A stretch of 64,000 bases of DNA from Dokdonia sp. 4H-3-7-5 (GCF_000212355.1 NC_015496.1:1364001-1428000), one strand, 5' to 3'; shown: positions 25,372 through 34,234, numbered from the stretch's first letter. Notes: generated from the letters alone by a model not told the origin. Translations and numbers: made by a program.

Positions 25372-26424
25372 CTACACATCATCATAATCTACCACAATCG
25401 ATGCTGAGGTAGGATGCGCCTGGCAGGTAAGTATTAACCCTTCGGCTACTTCTGAGTCTGTTAAGATTTGGTTTTGTGACATAACTGCCGTTCCTTCTGT
25501 TACACGCGCAATACAGCTGCTGCATATTCCTCCTTGACAAGAATGTGGAGCATCTATGTCTTGATCTAAGGCTGCATCAAGAATGACAGCATCTTTCTCC
25601 ATAGTAAACTCAAATTCCTCATCGTCGCAAACTACTTTGATAGCAGTTTTACCATCTAGGTTGGCATCTATAGTTACCTCTTCTGTACTTGCTGTAAAAA
25701 GTTCGAAGTGTATATTTTCTTCCTTAGTGTCATTTTCCTTAAGCACTTTAGAAACTTCTTTGATCATGGCTTCTGGACCACATAAGAAGTACTCGTTAAA
25801 GTCATTTGCCGCATATTTGTTTTTCACTACAAAATTAACTGTAGCCTTCATAATACGTCCAAAATGTGCTCCATCTACTCGTGTTTGAGAGTAAATAAAC
25901 TCTATAGAGAAACGATCTTTGTACTGGTCACGTAAAGCAATTAACTCATCGCGGAACATGGCTTCTTCTTCGGTGCGGTTTCCGTACACTAGAACAAACT
26001 TACTATCTGCAGACTGTGATAAAGTAGTCTTAATCATTGATAAGATAGGCGTGATTCCTGATCCTGCGGCAAAGGCTGCGTAGGTTTGCGCTTTCGCGAA
26101 AGCGGAATTTTCAATTTTAAATCGTCCTTCTGGTGTATGAACATCCATGGTATCACCTTCCTTTAACTCACGGTTTGCATAGGTGGAAAAAGTACCATTC
26201 TCAACTTCTTTTATCGCAACAGTAAGTCCTTCTTGAGGAGTACTGCAAAGAGAATATGCGCGACGAACTTCCTCACCATTAATTTGAGTTTTTAAAGTTA
26301 TATATTGTCCTGCAGAGAAGTTGAAATCTTCTTTTAGTGAATCTGGAACAGCAAAAGTTACTGCCACAGATTTTTCTGTAACGCGCGTAATGCTTTGTAT
26401 ATGAAGTGTATGGAATTGTGACAT
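25372..26424 (-). CDS. PaaE-like FAD/[2Fe-2S] oxidoreductase
   Basis: 350 residues from the ATG at 26424 (MSQFHTLHIQS; an upstream ATG at 26472 would add an unlikely basic leader). Flavodoxin-reductase domain: FAD motif R55-A-Y-S58, then GSGITPILSMI and FLCGPEAMI for NAD(P)H. The C-terminal plant-type ferredoxin domain has C296-x4-C301-x2-C304-x29-C334. It resembles the reductase of phenylacetyl-CoA epoxidase and similar oxygenases, but no oxygenase genes lie here, so it may pass electrons to a partner elsewhere. Its 3' end is duplicated in the island. A 16-bp palindrome copy (26089-26104) encodes AFAKA. Confidence 0.85.
   Translation of the reverse strand: MSQFHTLHIQSITRVTEKSVAVTFAVPDSLKEDFNFSAGQYITLKTQINGEEVRRAYSLCSTPQEGLTVAIKEVENGTFSTYANRELKEGDTMDVHTPEGRFKIENSAFAKAQTYAAFAAGSGITPILSMIKTTLSQSADSKFVLVYGNRTEEEAMFRDELIALRDQYKDRFSIEFIYSQTRVDGAHFGRIMKATVNFVVKNKYAANDFNEYFLCGPEAMIKEVSKVLKENDTKEENIHFELFTASTEEVTIDANLDGKTAIKVVCDDEEFEFTMEKDAVILDAALDQDIDAPHSCQGGICSSCIARVTEGTAVMSQNQILTDSEVAEGLILTCQAHPTSASIVVDYDDV
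26089..26104. repeat. Dispersed palindrome copy, 16 bp, in gene
   Basis: cgctttcgcgaaagcg, perfect; on the minus strand read as AFAKA between FKIENS and QTYAAF. Confidence 0.9.
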
Positions 26425-26445
26425 TATGTTTTTTTTGTAAAAATA

Positions 26446-26458
26446 CAAACGATTGCGT
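26446..26458. promoter_or_regulatory. Candidate operator CAAACGATTGCGT, copy 1
   Basis: 13-mer identical to 28863-28875. It resembles LacI/PurR-type sites (CAAACGTTTGCGT). It lies between the divergent reductase and ABC-permease genes, 22 bp from the reductase ATG. Confidence 0.3.
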
Positions 26459-26517
26459 TTTGTATGTAACATTATCGAGAGTTTAAATACCTATACCTCG
26501 CTAAATAACCTGTAATT

Positions 26518-27987
26518 ATGGTAAAACAATTTATAAGTCTAGAGTGGAAGGCTTTTTTTAGAAGTGCTTCTTTTCAAACCAACCTCGCTCTCAAGATCTT
26601 GATGATTTTTGGGGTTTTGATGATGATATTGTACTTAGGAGGTGCAGGTGTAGGACTCTATTTCCTTCTTGAGAAAATGGATCTCGAACCATTTACTACG
26701 GTAAATATGTTTATGATTTATTATGTAGTAGGTGATCTTATTATACGATACATGGGTCAGAAAATGCCAGTAGTAAATATCAAGCCGCTGTTACTACTGC
26801 CTTTTAAGAAAACCAAAATTGTGAAATTTGCACTAGGGAAGACGGTACTTTCTTTCTGGAACTGGATGCATGCATTTTTCTTTATTCCATTCTCTATTGT
26901 ATTAATTACACAAGGCTTCAATCCGCTGGGAGTATTGGTATGGCACATTGCAATGTTCTGTTTTATATATGCAAATAACTTTATCAATGTCTTTTTGAAT
27001 GATAAGTTGTGGTTAGTAATAGGTATGGGAGCACTTTTTGCACTTCTAGGTGCTGCTCAGTATTATGAATATTTTGATATTACTGCTTTCACTCAGCCAT
27101 TCTTTCAAGGGTTGTATGAAACTAAGTGGACGGTTATTTTCCCCATAGCACTACTTGCTGTGGTTGCAACCATCGCTTTTAAATATTTCTTAGCACGATT
27201 ATACCTTGATGCAGGGCTGGCAAAAAAGGTGAGTGAAGCAAGCGGTGGAGATTTAGAATGGTTAGACCGTTTTGGGAAACAATCTACATTTCTCAAAAAT
27301 GACATTAGACTCATAATGAGAAATAAACGCTCTAAGACTACGGTCTTTATGAGTATGATGTTTTTGTTTTATGGATTGTTGTTTTTTGGAGATGCTATAG
27401 AGGTTTATAGTGGTCCGTTCTGGATGATGTTTGCGGCAGTGTTTGTGTCAGGAGGGTTTTTGTTCAGTTTTGGTCAGTTTGTTCCATCATGGGATAGTGC
27501 TTACTATCCGCTCATGATGACGCAAAATATCGCTTATAAAGAGTATTTAAAATCAAAGTGGTTACTAGTGGTAATTGCCACCCTTATCTCTGCGATACTT
27601 TGTATTCCTTATGTTTATTTTGGAGTAGATGTACTACTCGCCATCATTGTAGGCGCCATTTTTAATATGGGAATTAACGCTCACTTGGTATTACTGGGTG
27701 GCGCGTTTATAAAAACGCCTATAGACTTACAGAGTGGTAAAAAAGCCTTCGGTGATAAGAGTTCTTTTAACCTTAAAACATTATTCGTGAGCTTGCCAAA
27801 AATGCTCGGCCCAATGGCGTTGTATGCTATAGGTCACTTTACAGTAGGTCCTATGCTAGGATATGCACTTGTTGCTATAGTAGGATTGATAGGTTTTGCC
27901 TTTAGGGATAAAGTGTTTAACCAGATTATTAAAATATATAAGAGCGAGAAGTATAAAACGCTTGAGGCTTACAAACAAACTAAATAA
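26518..27987 (+). CDS. ABC exporter permease (DUF5687-like)
   Basis: 489 residues with about 12 hydrophobic segments, starting MVKQFISLEWKAFFRSASFQTNLALKILMIF, and NKRSKTTVFMSMMFLFYGLLFF after a hydrophilic loop. It matches the DUF5687 membrane proteins of Bacteroidota. The next gene, 8 bp later, encodes the ATPase, so together they form an ABC-2-type exporter of unknown substrate. Confidence 0.75.
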   Translation: MVKQFISLEWKAFFRSASFQTNLALKILMIFGVLMMILYLGGAGVGLYFLLEKMDLEPFTTVNMFMIYYVVGDLIIRYMGQKMPVVNIKPLLLLPFKKTKIVKFALGKTVLSFWNWMHAFFFIPFSIVLITQGFNPLGVLVWHIAMFCFIYANNFINVFLNDKLWLVIGMGALFALLGAAQYYEYFDITAFTQPFFQGLYETKWTVIFPIALLAVVATIAFKYFLARLYLDAGLAKKVSEASGGDLEWLDRFGKQSTFLKNDIRLIMRNKRSKTTVFMSMMFLFYGLLFFGDAIEVYSGPFWMMFAAVFVSGGFLFSFGQFVPSWDSAYYPLMMTQNIAYKEYLKSKWLLVVIATLISAILCIPYVYFGVDVLLAIIVGAIFNMGINAHLVLLGGAFIKTPIDLQSGKKAFGDKSSFNLKTLFVSLPKMLGPMALYAIGHFTVGPMLGYALVAIVGLIGFAFRDKVFNQIIKIYKSEKYKTLEAYKQTK

Positions 27988-27995
27988 CACAGATT

Positions 27996-28712
27996 ATGAT
28001 TACTATAAACAACTTATCAAAATCATATAACGGAGTAACAGTTCTCAATCTTGAAGGGTTTGAGATTCCTAGAGGTCAATCTTTTGGACTTGTGGGTAAT
28101 AACGGAGCTGGTAAAACAACTCTCTTCAGCTGTTTACTAGATCTTATACAACCTAGTTCTGGGTATATAGAAAATGGAGGTGTAAAAGTACACGAAAGTG
28201 AAGACTGGAAAACACACACTGCATCTTTTATAGACGAGACTTTTCTCATAGGTTACTTAACACCAGAGGAATACTTTTACTTTATAGGAGACTTGAGAGG
28301 TGAGAATAAGGCAGATGTAGATGCGTTACTCGCAACTTTTGAAGACTTCTTTAATGATGAGATTATAGGAAAACGCAAGTATTTACGAGATCTCTCTAAG
28401 GGAAATCAGAAAAAAGTGGGTATTGTGGCTACGCTTATTGGCAAGCCTGATGTTATTATTCTTGATGAACCTTTTGCAAATCTTGATCCAACTACGCAAA
28501 TAAGGCTTAAAGGAATCATCAAGCAAATGGCAATTGATAAAGAAGTAACGGTACTAGTTTCTAGTCATGACTTACAGCACGTTACAGAAGTTTGTGAGCG
28601 TATAGTTGTACTTGAAAAAGGAGAACTTGTAAAAGACATTATTACCTCACCAGCGACTCTTAAAGAGCTAGAAGCTTATTTTGCTGGTAATGAAGTAATC
28701 ACAGAGGCGTAA
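27996..28712 (+). CDS. ABC transporter ATP-binding protein
   Basis: 238 residues: Walker A GNNGAGKTT, a shortened Q-loop region (ASFIDETFLIGYLTPEEYFYFI), signature LSKGNQKKVG, Walker B VIILDEPFANLDP and switch His in VSSHDLQHV. The LSKGNQ signature is common in export-type ABC-2 ATPases. It forms an operon with the permease 8 bp upstream. Confidence 0.9.
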   Translation: MITINNLSKSYNGVTVLNLEGFEIPRGQSFGLVGNNGAGKTTLFSCLLDLIQPSSGYIENGGVKVHESEDWKTHTASFIDETFLIGYLTPEEYFYFIGDLRGENKADVDALLATFEDFFNDEIIGKRKYLRDLSKGNQKKVGIVATLIGKPDVIILDEPFANLDPTTQIRLKGIIKQMAIDKEVTVLVSSHDLQHVTEVCERIVVLEKGELVKDIITSPATLKELEAYFAGNEVITEA

Positions 28713-29043
28713 GTTTTGGGTAAAAAAAATGGTCACAATAAAGTAACCATTTCCTAAGTTCCCCAACTTAATTGTTCAAACCTTTTAAGTGGTCTGAACT
28801 GTAAATGTACTAAAGTGCTTGCAATCAATGATGAACATAGGGTAATTTTTCTAAAAAATTTTCAAACGATTGCGTAAATATCTTTCTCAATGGTTATTTT
28901 TATTACGGAAGGCGCTTCTTACTAAATGAATGTTATTTAATTACTGATGGAAATCTTCGTTTTTTCGAAAAGAAACGTATTTTTACGAACCTCCATACTA
29001 ATTACGGTAAATTACAGTTCCCTTTAGTAAAAACAAATAAGGT
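28713..29043. other. 331-bp intergenic region with several hairpins, no gene seen
   Basis: No ORF of note. Visible structures: an imperfect 10-bp hairpin 28727-28752 (aaatggtcac / gtaaccattt) with an A run on its left; aagt-cccc-aactt at about 28756-28769; gttcaaacc/ggtctgaac about 28773-28798; and the 13-mer at 28863-28875. The last 100 bp are AT-rich and probably hold the sprE promoter. Confidence 0.4.
28863..28875. promoter_or_regulatory. Candidate operator CAAACGATTGCGT, copy 2
   Basis: Identical to 26446-26458; about 170 bp upstream of sprE. Confidence 0.3.
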
Positions 29044-31587
29044 TTGAAATTACTCTTAAAACGTTTATTCTTTATTGGTGTTACTACACTATCTCTATCG
29101 AGTTGTTCTCGTAAGAACGATTCTTTTTTGAGCCGTAACTTCCATGCGGTTACAACAGAGTTCAATACATTGTATAATGGAAATGTAGCGCTTGAAGAAG
29201 GTAAAAATGCTCTTGTACAAACCTTCAATGATGACTACTGGGATATCTTACCTATTGAGCGTATTGCCTTTGAGGAAAACACTGCGTTAGGAGAAGAAAA
29301 TAGAGATCCTAATTTTTTGCGGGCAGAGGAAAAAGCTATAAAAGCAATACAAAACCATGCTATGAAAATAGATGGAGAGGAACGCAACCCACAAATGGAT
29401 GAAGCTTTCCTTTTATTAGGTAAAGCACGTTACTACGACCAGCAATTTGTCCCTGCTTTAGAGGCTTTTAATTATGTGCTAGCATATTACCCTAAAAGTA
29501 ACAATATAGCACAAGCTAAGATCTGGAAAGAAAAAACAAATATCCGCCTTGAAAATAATGAGGTGGCTATTAAAAATCTTAAGCAAATCTTTAAAGTAGA
29601 AAAAAACTTAAAAGATCAAGACATTGCAGATGCTCATGCCATGCTTACACAAGCATATCTTAATCTTGGTATTCAAGATAGTGCATTTCAATATATACAA
29701 AGCGCGGCAAAGCTCACAAGAAAATCTGAAGAGCGCGGACGCTATAATTATATTTTAGGCCAATTGTATAATAGAGTAGGTGAGTATTCGCTTGCAAATG
29801 AGGCTTTTCAAGATGTTATAGATCTTAATCGTAAAATTCCACGTAAGTATTATATAAATGCGCATTTAGAGCAAATACGCAATTATGACTATAATCTAGT
29901 AGATACACTAGTTATAAGGGAACGACTTGATAAAATGGTAGGTAATCGTGAGAACAGACCCTTTTTAGATAAAATCTACTATGCAAAGGCAGATTTCTTT
30001 ATGAAAACAGGGCGAGAAGACTCTGCTATTGCAAATTATAATAAGTCGTTAAGACAAAGTAGTACAGATGATTATTTGCTTTCTAGAGATTATCTAGCAC
30101 TTGCAGACTATAGTTTTGAGCAAGCCGCTTATAAAATTGCAGGAGCTTATTATGATAGTGTGATAGGTAAGATAAATGATCGTAGCCGTGAGTATCGAAC
30201 TATTACAAAAAAGCGTGAGAACCTTAATGATGTTATAGATTATGAAAACCTTACACAGCGCAATGACAGTATTATTGCCCTAGTTACACTTTCTGGAGAT
30301 TCGCTTGCAGCTTATTTCGACAACTATATTGCTCAAATTAAAGCAAAGAAAGCGGCAGATTCTATTGCGCGCATTGATAACATACGAAATAATGAGTTTT
30401 TTAATGCTTCAAGCAGTGGCGGAAGGGCAATAGGAGGTGAGCCAGGAGAATTTTATTTCTATAATGATGTAGCTGTTTCTTATGGGAAACAGTCTTTTGA
30501 AAGAAGATGGGGAAAACGTCGTCTGGTAGACGGGTGGAGGTTATCTTCCGTGCAGGCTGTACCTCTTAACTCAAGTACGTTACCCGTTGCATTAGATAAC
30601 CCGGACCTTGATGGTGACAAAGAAATGACTGCGGCAGATTATATTGCAAGCTTACCAAGAGAAAAAAAGCAGGTAGATAGTTTGTTAAAAGAGCGTGACT
30701 TTGCATACTTTCAGCTAGGGCTTATTTACAAAGAGAAGTTCAAAGAATATCCTTTGGCAGCGCAGCGATTAGAAAAATTGTTGGCTTTTAATCCAGATGA
30801 AAAATTAGTGCTTCCTGCATTATACAATCTCTACCAAGTGTATGGGGCTATGGACGCTTCCGCGAAAGCGAACATTTATAAAAATAAAATCACAGCAGAA
30901 TACCCAAATTCTCGTTATGCCACTCGTATTAATAACCCAGATACGCTATTAGAGGCAGATGCAGAGTCGCCAGAAGAAGTATATAAAGAATTATATAAGA
31001 GGTTCCAATATCAAAACTTTGTAAACCTTGAGAGTGACTTAAATAAAAGAATAGATCAGTTTTATGGGAATCCATATTTGCCGAAATTTGAATTACTAAA
31101 GGCTACAGTCGCTGGTAGATATGAAGGTTATGATGCTTATAAAAAAGGGTTGAGCTATGTGGCACTTACTTACCCTCGCACAGAAGAAGGAAAAAAAGCA
31201 CAAAGCTTATTGCAAAATGCGCTGCCTACCTTGAAGTTCGATCAGTTTGATGACGAGGCAATTGCAATTAACTATAAAATAGTCTACCCATTTAATAACA
31301 GTAATATTCAAGGAGCAAAGGATTTACAGAAGAAGCTTTTAGAAAGCTTTGATGAGGTGGGTTATACAGAGCTTTCAACCTCTATTGATGTTTATGATGC
31401 ACAACAATCGTTTGTTGTAGTTCATTTTTTAAGTAGCCGTAGTCAGGCAGAAGGTCTAGTAGAGTTGCTTAGTACTAATAAAGATATTTTGATAACATTA
31501 CCTAGTATGGTAATCGCTTCAGAGAATTATAAAATAATTCAAATGCATAAAAATCTTGATGCTTATAAAGCGCAAGATTCAAATTAA
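29044..31587 (+). CDS. sprE: Gliding motility / type IX secretion lipoprotein SprE (PorW-like)
   Basis: 847 residues starting at a TTG. Lipoprotein signal MKLLLKRLFFIGVTTLSLSSC (C21). Then SRKNDSFLSRNFHAVTTEFNTLYNGNVALEEGK, the conserved opening of SprE/PorW proteins, tetratricopeptide-like helices through the first half (DEAFLLLGKARYYDQQFVPALEAFNYVLAYYP) and again at about 550-640, and a C-terminal domain. SprE is needed for T9SS-dependent secretion and gliding and is bound to the outer membrane periplasmic face. A mutated palindrome copy (30855-30870) reads DASAKAN. Confidence 0.85.
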   Translation: MKLLLKRLFFIGVTTLSLSSCSRKNDSFLSRNFHAVTTEFNTLYNGNVALEEGKNALVQTFNDDYWDILPIERIAFEENTALGEENRDPNFLRAEEKAIKAIQNHAMKIDGEERNPQMDEAFLLLGKARYYDQQFVPALEAFNYVLAYYPKSNNIAQAKIWKEKTNIRLENNEVAIKNLKQIFKVEKNLKDQDIADAHAMLTQAYLNLGIQDSAFQYIQSAAKLTRKSEERGRYNYILGQLYNRVGEYSLANEAFQDVIDLNRKIPRKYYINAHLEQIRNYDYNLVDTLVIRERLDKMVGNRENRPFLDKIYYAKADFFMKTGREDSAIANYNKSLRQSSTDDYLLSRDYLALADYSFEQAAYKIAGAYYDSVIGKINDRSREYRTITKKRENLNDVIDYENLTQRNDSIIALVTLSGDSLAAYFDNYIAQIKAKKAADSIARIDNIRNNEFFNASSSGGRAIGGEPGEFYFYNDVAVSYGKQSFERRWGKRRLVDGWRLSSVQAVPLNSSTLPVALDNPDLDGDKEMTAADYIASLPREKKQVDSLLKERDFAYFQLGLIYKEKFKEYPLAAQRLEKLLAFNPDEKLVLPALYNLYQVYGAMDASAKANIYKNKITAEYPNSRYATRINNPDTLLEADAESPEEVYKELYKRFQYQNFVNLESDLNKRIDQFYGNPYLPKFELLKATVAGRYEGYDAYKKGLSYVALTYPRTEEGKKAQSLLQNALPTLKFDQFDDEAIAINYKIVYPFNNSNIQGAKDLQKKLLESFDEVGYTELSTSIDVYDAQQSFVVVHFLSSRSQAEGLVELLSTNKDILITLPSMVIASENYKIIQMHKNLDAYKAQDSN
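30855..30870. repeat. Dispersed palindrome copy with one mismatch, in gene
   Basis: cgcttccgcgaaagcg: T-to-C in the left arm changes AFAKA to ASAKA in SprE. Confidence 0.75.
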
Positions 31588-31605
31588 CTGACTAATTTTT
31601 TACCG

Positions 31606-32010
31606 ATGTTTTCAGACAATAAGAAAGGAAAAGGACCTGACCTCACTAACCAGCAGAACCGCATAAGCCAGGGCACAACTCTCAAAGGAGATGTTACCTC
31701 AGAAGGTGGTTTTCGTATTGATGGTGAGATACATGGTAATATTACATCACCTAATAAAATTGTTATAGGAAAAACAGGTGTGGTCATAGGAACTCTTATT
31801 TGTAATGATGCAGATGTAGAAGGTAAGATAGAAGGTAAATTAGAAATTAAAAACCTTCTTTCTATTAAAACAGCTGCTCATATTGAAGGCGAAGTAATTA
31901 CGGGTAAACTGGCTGTAGAGCCAGGAGCAACCTTTAATGCATCTTGCGTTATGAAAGGAAGCGTAAAATCATTGTCAAATGGCAAAGGAAAAGAAGAACG
32001 TTCAGCTTAA
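31606..32010 (+). CDS. Bactofilin (polymer-forming cytoskeletal protein)
   Basis: 134 residues; NRISQGTTLKGDVTSEGGFRIDGEIHGNI and KIVIGKTGVVIGTL are the right-handed beta-helix repeats of bactofilins (DUF583), followed by a Gly/Lys tail. Forms filaments that scaffold envelope proteins. It ends inside the next gene (32-bp overlap) and follows sprE by 18 bp. Confidence 0.9.
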   Translation: MFSDNKKGKGPDLTNQQNRISQGTTLKGDVTSEGGFRIDGEIHGNITSPNKIVIGKTGVVIGTLICNDADVEGKIEGKLEIKNLLSIKTAAHIEGEVITGKLAVEPGATFNASCVMKGSVKSLSNGKGKEERSA

Positions 32011-32194
32011 TAAATGGGTGAAATTTTCCACCATACCTTTCCAGATGGGTGTAACCATCTACTTAGGTAATTTATTAGGAAAGTGGCTTGATGTGCGGTA
32101 TGATGCAAATTGGCTAGAGACTACAATAACATTATTATCAGTTTTTCTTTCCATTTATATAGTAATCAAAGGAGTAATACAACTTAACAAGTAG
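31979..32194 (+). CDS. atpZ: AtpZ/AtpI-like ATP synthase accessory protein
   Basis: 71 residues, two hydrophobic helices (IPFQMGVTIYLGNLLGKWLD and TITLLSVFLSIYIVIKGV) with the family G-x-x-L-G-x-x-L-D pattern. Small partner of F0, suggested elsewhere to help ion uptake or c-ring assembly. It starts 32 bp inside the bactofilin gene, so the start codon rests on the family alignment (MAKEKKN). Confidence 0.75.
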   Translation: MAKEKKNVQLNKWVKFSTIPFQMGVTIYLGNLLGKWLDVRYDANWLETTITLLSVFLSIYIVIKGVIQLNK

Positions 32195-32196
32195 TC

Positions 32197-32589
32197 GTGA
32201 TAAAAAAATTACTCTTGTATGTAATCATTGCTGTAATCACTTTTTTTATAAGTTACAGCTTGCATAATTACTTGCTAACGTCACTAGATAGCTCCCCTCC
32301 TTACAGCTTGAGAGATGTATATATCTTTCATGCTTCATTATCTCTATTTTTTGTTTTAACATTTGAGCTCATAAATTATTTTTTAAAAGAGTTTAAGGAT
32401 CAAATAGGATTTTTATACCTAGGATCTATAGTTTTAAAAATGATGCTCTTCTTTGTAATTTTTAGAGAATTGCTGTCTACAAGCTTGCAATTAACAAAGT
32501 CAGATAAATTATCATTACTCATTCCTATTGCTATTTTCATAATTTATGAGGTGATGGTGGTTGTTAAAATGCTAAACAGAGCGGATTAA
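32197..32589 (+). CDS. Four-helix membrane protein before atpB (DUF6168-like)
   Basis: 130 residues, GTG start 2 bp after atpZ. Four hydrophobic segments: LLLYVIIAVITFFISYSL, VYIFHASLSLFFVLTFELINYFL, IGFLYLGSIVLKMMLFFVIF and LSLLIPIAIFIIYEVMVVVKML. It occupies the place of AtpI in other operons and resembles the flavobacterial DUF6168 proteins, by memory. Likely an ATP synthase accessory factor. Confidence 0.55.
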   Translation: MIKKLLLYVIIAVITFFISYSLHNYLLTSLDSSPPYSLRDVYIFHASLSLFFVLTFELINYFLKEFKDQIGFLYLGSIVLKMMLFFVIFRELLSTSLQLTKSDKLSLLIPIAIFIIYEVMVVVKMLNRAD

Positions 32590-32633
32590 TTTTGAAATAA
32601 TTAAGAAATGCATTTTATTTTCAAGAAAATGAG

Positions 32634-32641
32634 TATTTTTG
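32634..32641 (+). promoter_or_regulatory. Candidate -7 box before atpB
   Basis: tatttttg fits TAnnTTTG, 40 bp before the ATG; no clear -33 TTG. Could give atpB its own transcript. Confidence 0.35.
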
Positions 32642-32681
32642 CACAAAATTTAAGGTTACGTTATTTATTGAAAATTTAAGA

Positions 32682-33872
32682 ATGAAGGTAGCATCAAAAT
32701 CAATCACACTTTTAGTATTAGTTTTTGTTCTTAGTATTCCCTTTTACGCTTTCGCGAAAGCGGATGCTGGAAAGACTGGAGAAAAAGGAAATCCAGTTAA
32801 TACTAAAGAGGAGGTAAAGGCTTATATACAGCATCACTTAAAGGATTCTCACGACTTCCATTTATTCTCAACTTTTGATGATAATGGAGTAGAGCATCAC
32901 TGGGGTTTCCCACTTCCTGTAATGTTATGGGGAGAAAATGGTTTTACTGCGTTTATGTCTTCTGAGTTTCATCATGATGATGAAGGACAGGTAATCGTAA
33001 CTAAAGGAGAAAGCCGCTTTGTGAAAAATCACGGTCGTATCTATGAACTTGAAGCAGGAGCAACAAGTCTTGCGTATGATGAAGATCACCACGCTACAAA
33101 TGCTTCAAAACCTTTTGATCTTTCCATCACAAAAAGTGTTTTTGGTATCTTACTAATAGGACTTTTAATGTTGATCTGGTTCTCTGGATTAGCAAGACAA
33201 TACAAGAAAAAGAATATCCCAACAGGATTTGCACGAGTACTTGAGCCTCTAGTAATTTATGTAAGAGACGAGATCGCAAAACCGAACATTGGGGAGAGCT
33301 ACAGAAAATTTACTGGATACCTTCTTACGGTATTCTTCTTTATCTGGATACTCAACCTTGTAGGGTTAATGCCATTTGGTTTTAACGTTACAGGTCAGAT
33401 CGCGGTAACTGCAGCACTTGCTGTTATTACACTAGTGATTTACGTATTTAGCGGTAACAAGCATTTCTGGGGTCACATGTTATGGATGCCAGGTATACCT
33501 TACGTGTTCAGACCATTATTAGGTATTATCGAGCTTGCAGGTACATTGGTTATTAAGCCATTTTCACTGTTAGTACGTTTATTTGCAAACATCACGGCAG
33601 GTCACACGGTTGTTATGAGTCTTATTGCGGTGGGAATCTTATTGCAAGATTCACTTAGCGTTGCAGGTTCTACTATTGTGTCATTATTCTTGTCACTATT
33701 TATTATGCTTATCGAATTGCTAGTAGCATTTCTACAGGCGTATATATTCACTACATTGTCAGCTCTATTTATTGGTATGGCTGTAGCAGATGATCACCAT
33801 GACGAGGAGTTACATGATGAGCATGGTGAAACGATAGAGGATACAGAAGTTATTAGAAAGAACTTCACTTAA
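32682..33872 (+). CDS. atpB: ATP synthase F0 subunit a
   Basis: 396 residues, longer than the E. coli protein because of an N-terminal signal-like helix and a His/Asp-rich periplasmic domain (residues about 30-145), normal for Bacteroidota. The core has five to six helices; LLVRLFANITAGHTVV holds the essential Arg that faces the c-ring, and LLVAFLQAYIFTTLSALFIGMAV is the last helix. Forms the proton channel. A 16-bp palindrome copy encodes YAFAKAD exactly at the end of the signal helix, where cleavage would be expected. Confidence 0.95.
   Translation: MKVASKSITLLVLVFVLSIPFYAFAKADAGKTGEKGNPVNTKEEVKAYIQHHLKDSHDFHLFSTFDDNGVEHHWGFPLPVMLWGENGFTAFMSSEFHHDDEGQVIVTKGESRFVKNHGRIYELEAGATSLAYDEDHHATNASKPFDLSITKSVFGILLIGLLMLIWFSGLARQYKKKNIPTGFARVLEPLVIYVRDEIAKPNIGESYRKFTGYLLTVFFFIWILNLVGLMPFGFNVTGQIAVTAALAVITLVIYVFSGNKHFWGHMLWMPGIPYVFRPLLGIIELAGTLVIKPFSLLVRLFANITAGHTVVMSLIAVGILLQDSLSVAGSTIVSLFLSLFIMLIELLVAFLQAYIFTTLSALFIGMAVADDHHDEELHDEHGETIEDTEVIRKNFT
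32747..32762. repeat. Dispersed palindrome copy, 16 bp, in atpB
   Basis: cgctttcgcgaaagcg, perfect; codes AFAKA at the end of the AtpB signal helix. Confidence 0.9.
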
Positions 33873-33912
33873 TTAAGAATTTTTATTTGTTTAATTTTTT
33901 ATATACACTATT

Positions 33913-34137
33913 ATGTCTTTAGCATTAGTACAAGAAGTAGCACCAATGATCCCAAATTTAGTGGGAGCTGGTTTAGTAGTAATTGGAGGTGGTATCGGTC
34001 TTGGTAAGATTGGTGGAGCTGCAATGGAAGGAATTGCTCGTCAGCCTGAGGCTGCTGGTAAGATCCAGACTGCGATGATTATCGTTGCTGCACTTTTAGA
34101 AGGACTTGCATTTGGTGCCCTAATTTTAGGAGCTTAA
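33913..34137 (+). CDS. atpE: ATP synthase F0 subunit c
   Basis: 74 residues: two helices joined by the polar loop R43-Q-P-E46 (ARQPEAAGK), with the ion-binding carboxylate at E63 in ALLEGLAF. The residue after Glu is Gly, not Ser/Thr, and there is no Na+-type ligand set, so proton use is likely. Forms the c-ring. A strong hairpin follows between this gene and atpF. Confidence 0.95.
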   Translation: MSLALVQEVAPMIPNLVGAGLVVIGGGIGLGKIGGAAMEGIARQPEAAGKIQTAMIIVAALLEGLAFGALILGA

Positions 34138-34152
34138 TCCAAATCAACCTTA

Positions 34153-34194
34153 AAATTCAACTTCCTGTAACGGTTGGTTACAGGAGTTGAATTT
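34153..34194 (+). promoter_or_regulatory. Stable hairpin between atpE and atpF
   Basis: 18-bp stem (aaattcaac...cctgtaac / gttacaggagttgaattt) with one bulged T and a 5-nt loop ggttg, no T tract. It sits between subunit c (needed in most copies) and subunit b, so it may protect the upstream mRNA end or limit read-through. Confidence 0.6.
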
Positions 34195-34234
34195 AATTAA
34201 ACAAAGAATAAAAGAACAAAGAATCACTTTTGAG

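Noticed and set aside
34187-34234. TTG start of atpF
   Set aside because: The codons lie within and just after a hairpin and add residues absent from the family; the ATG at 34235 is normal.
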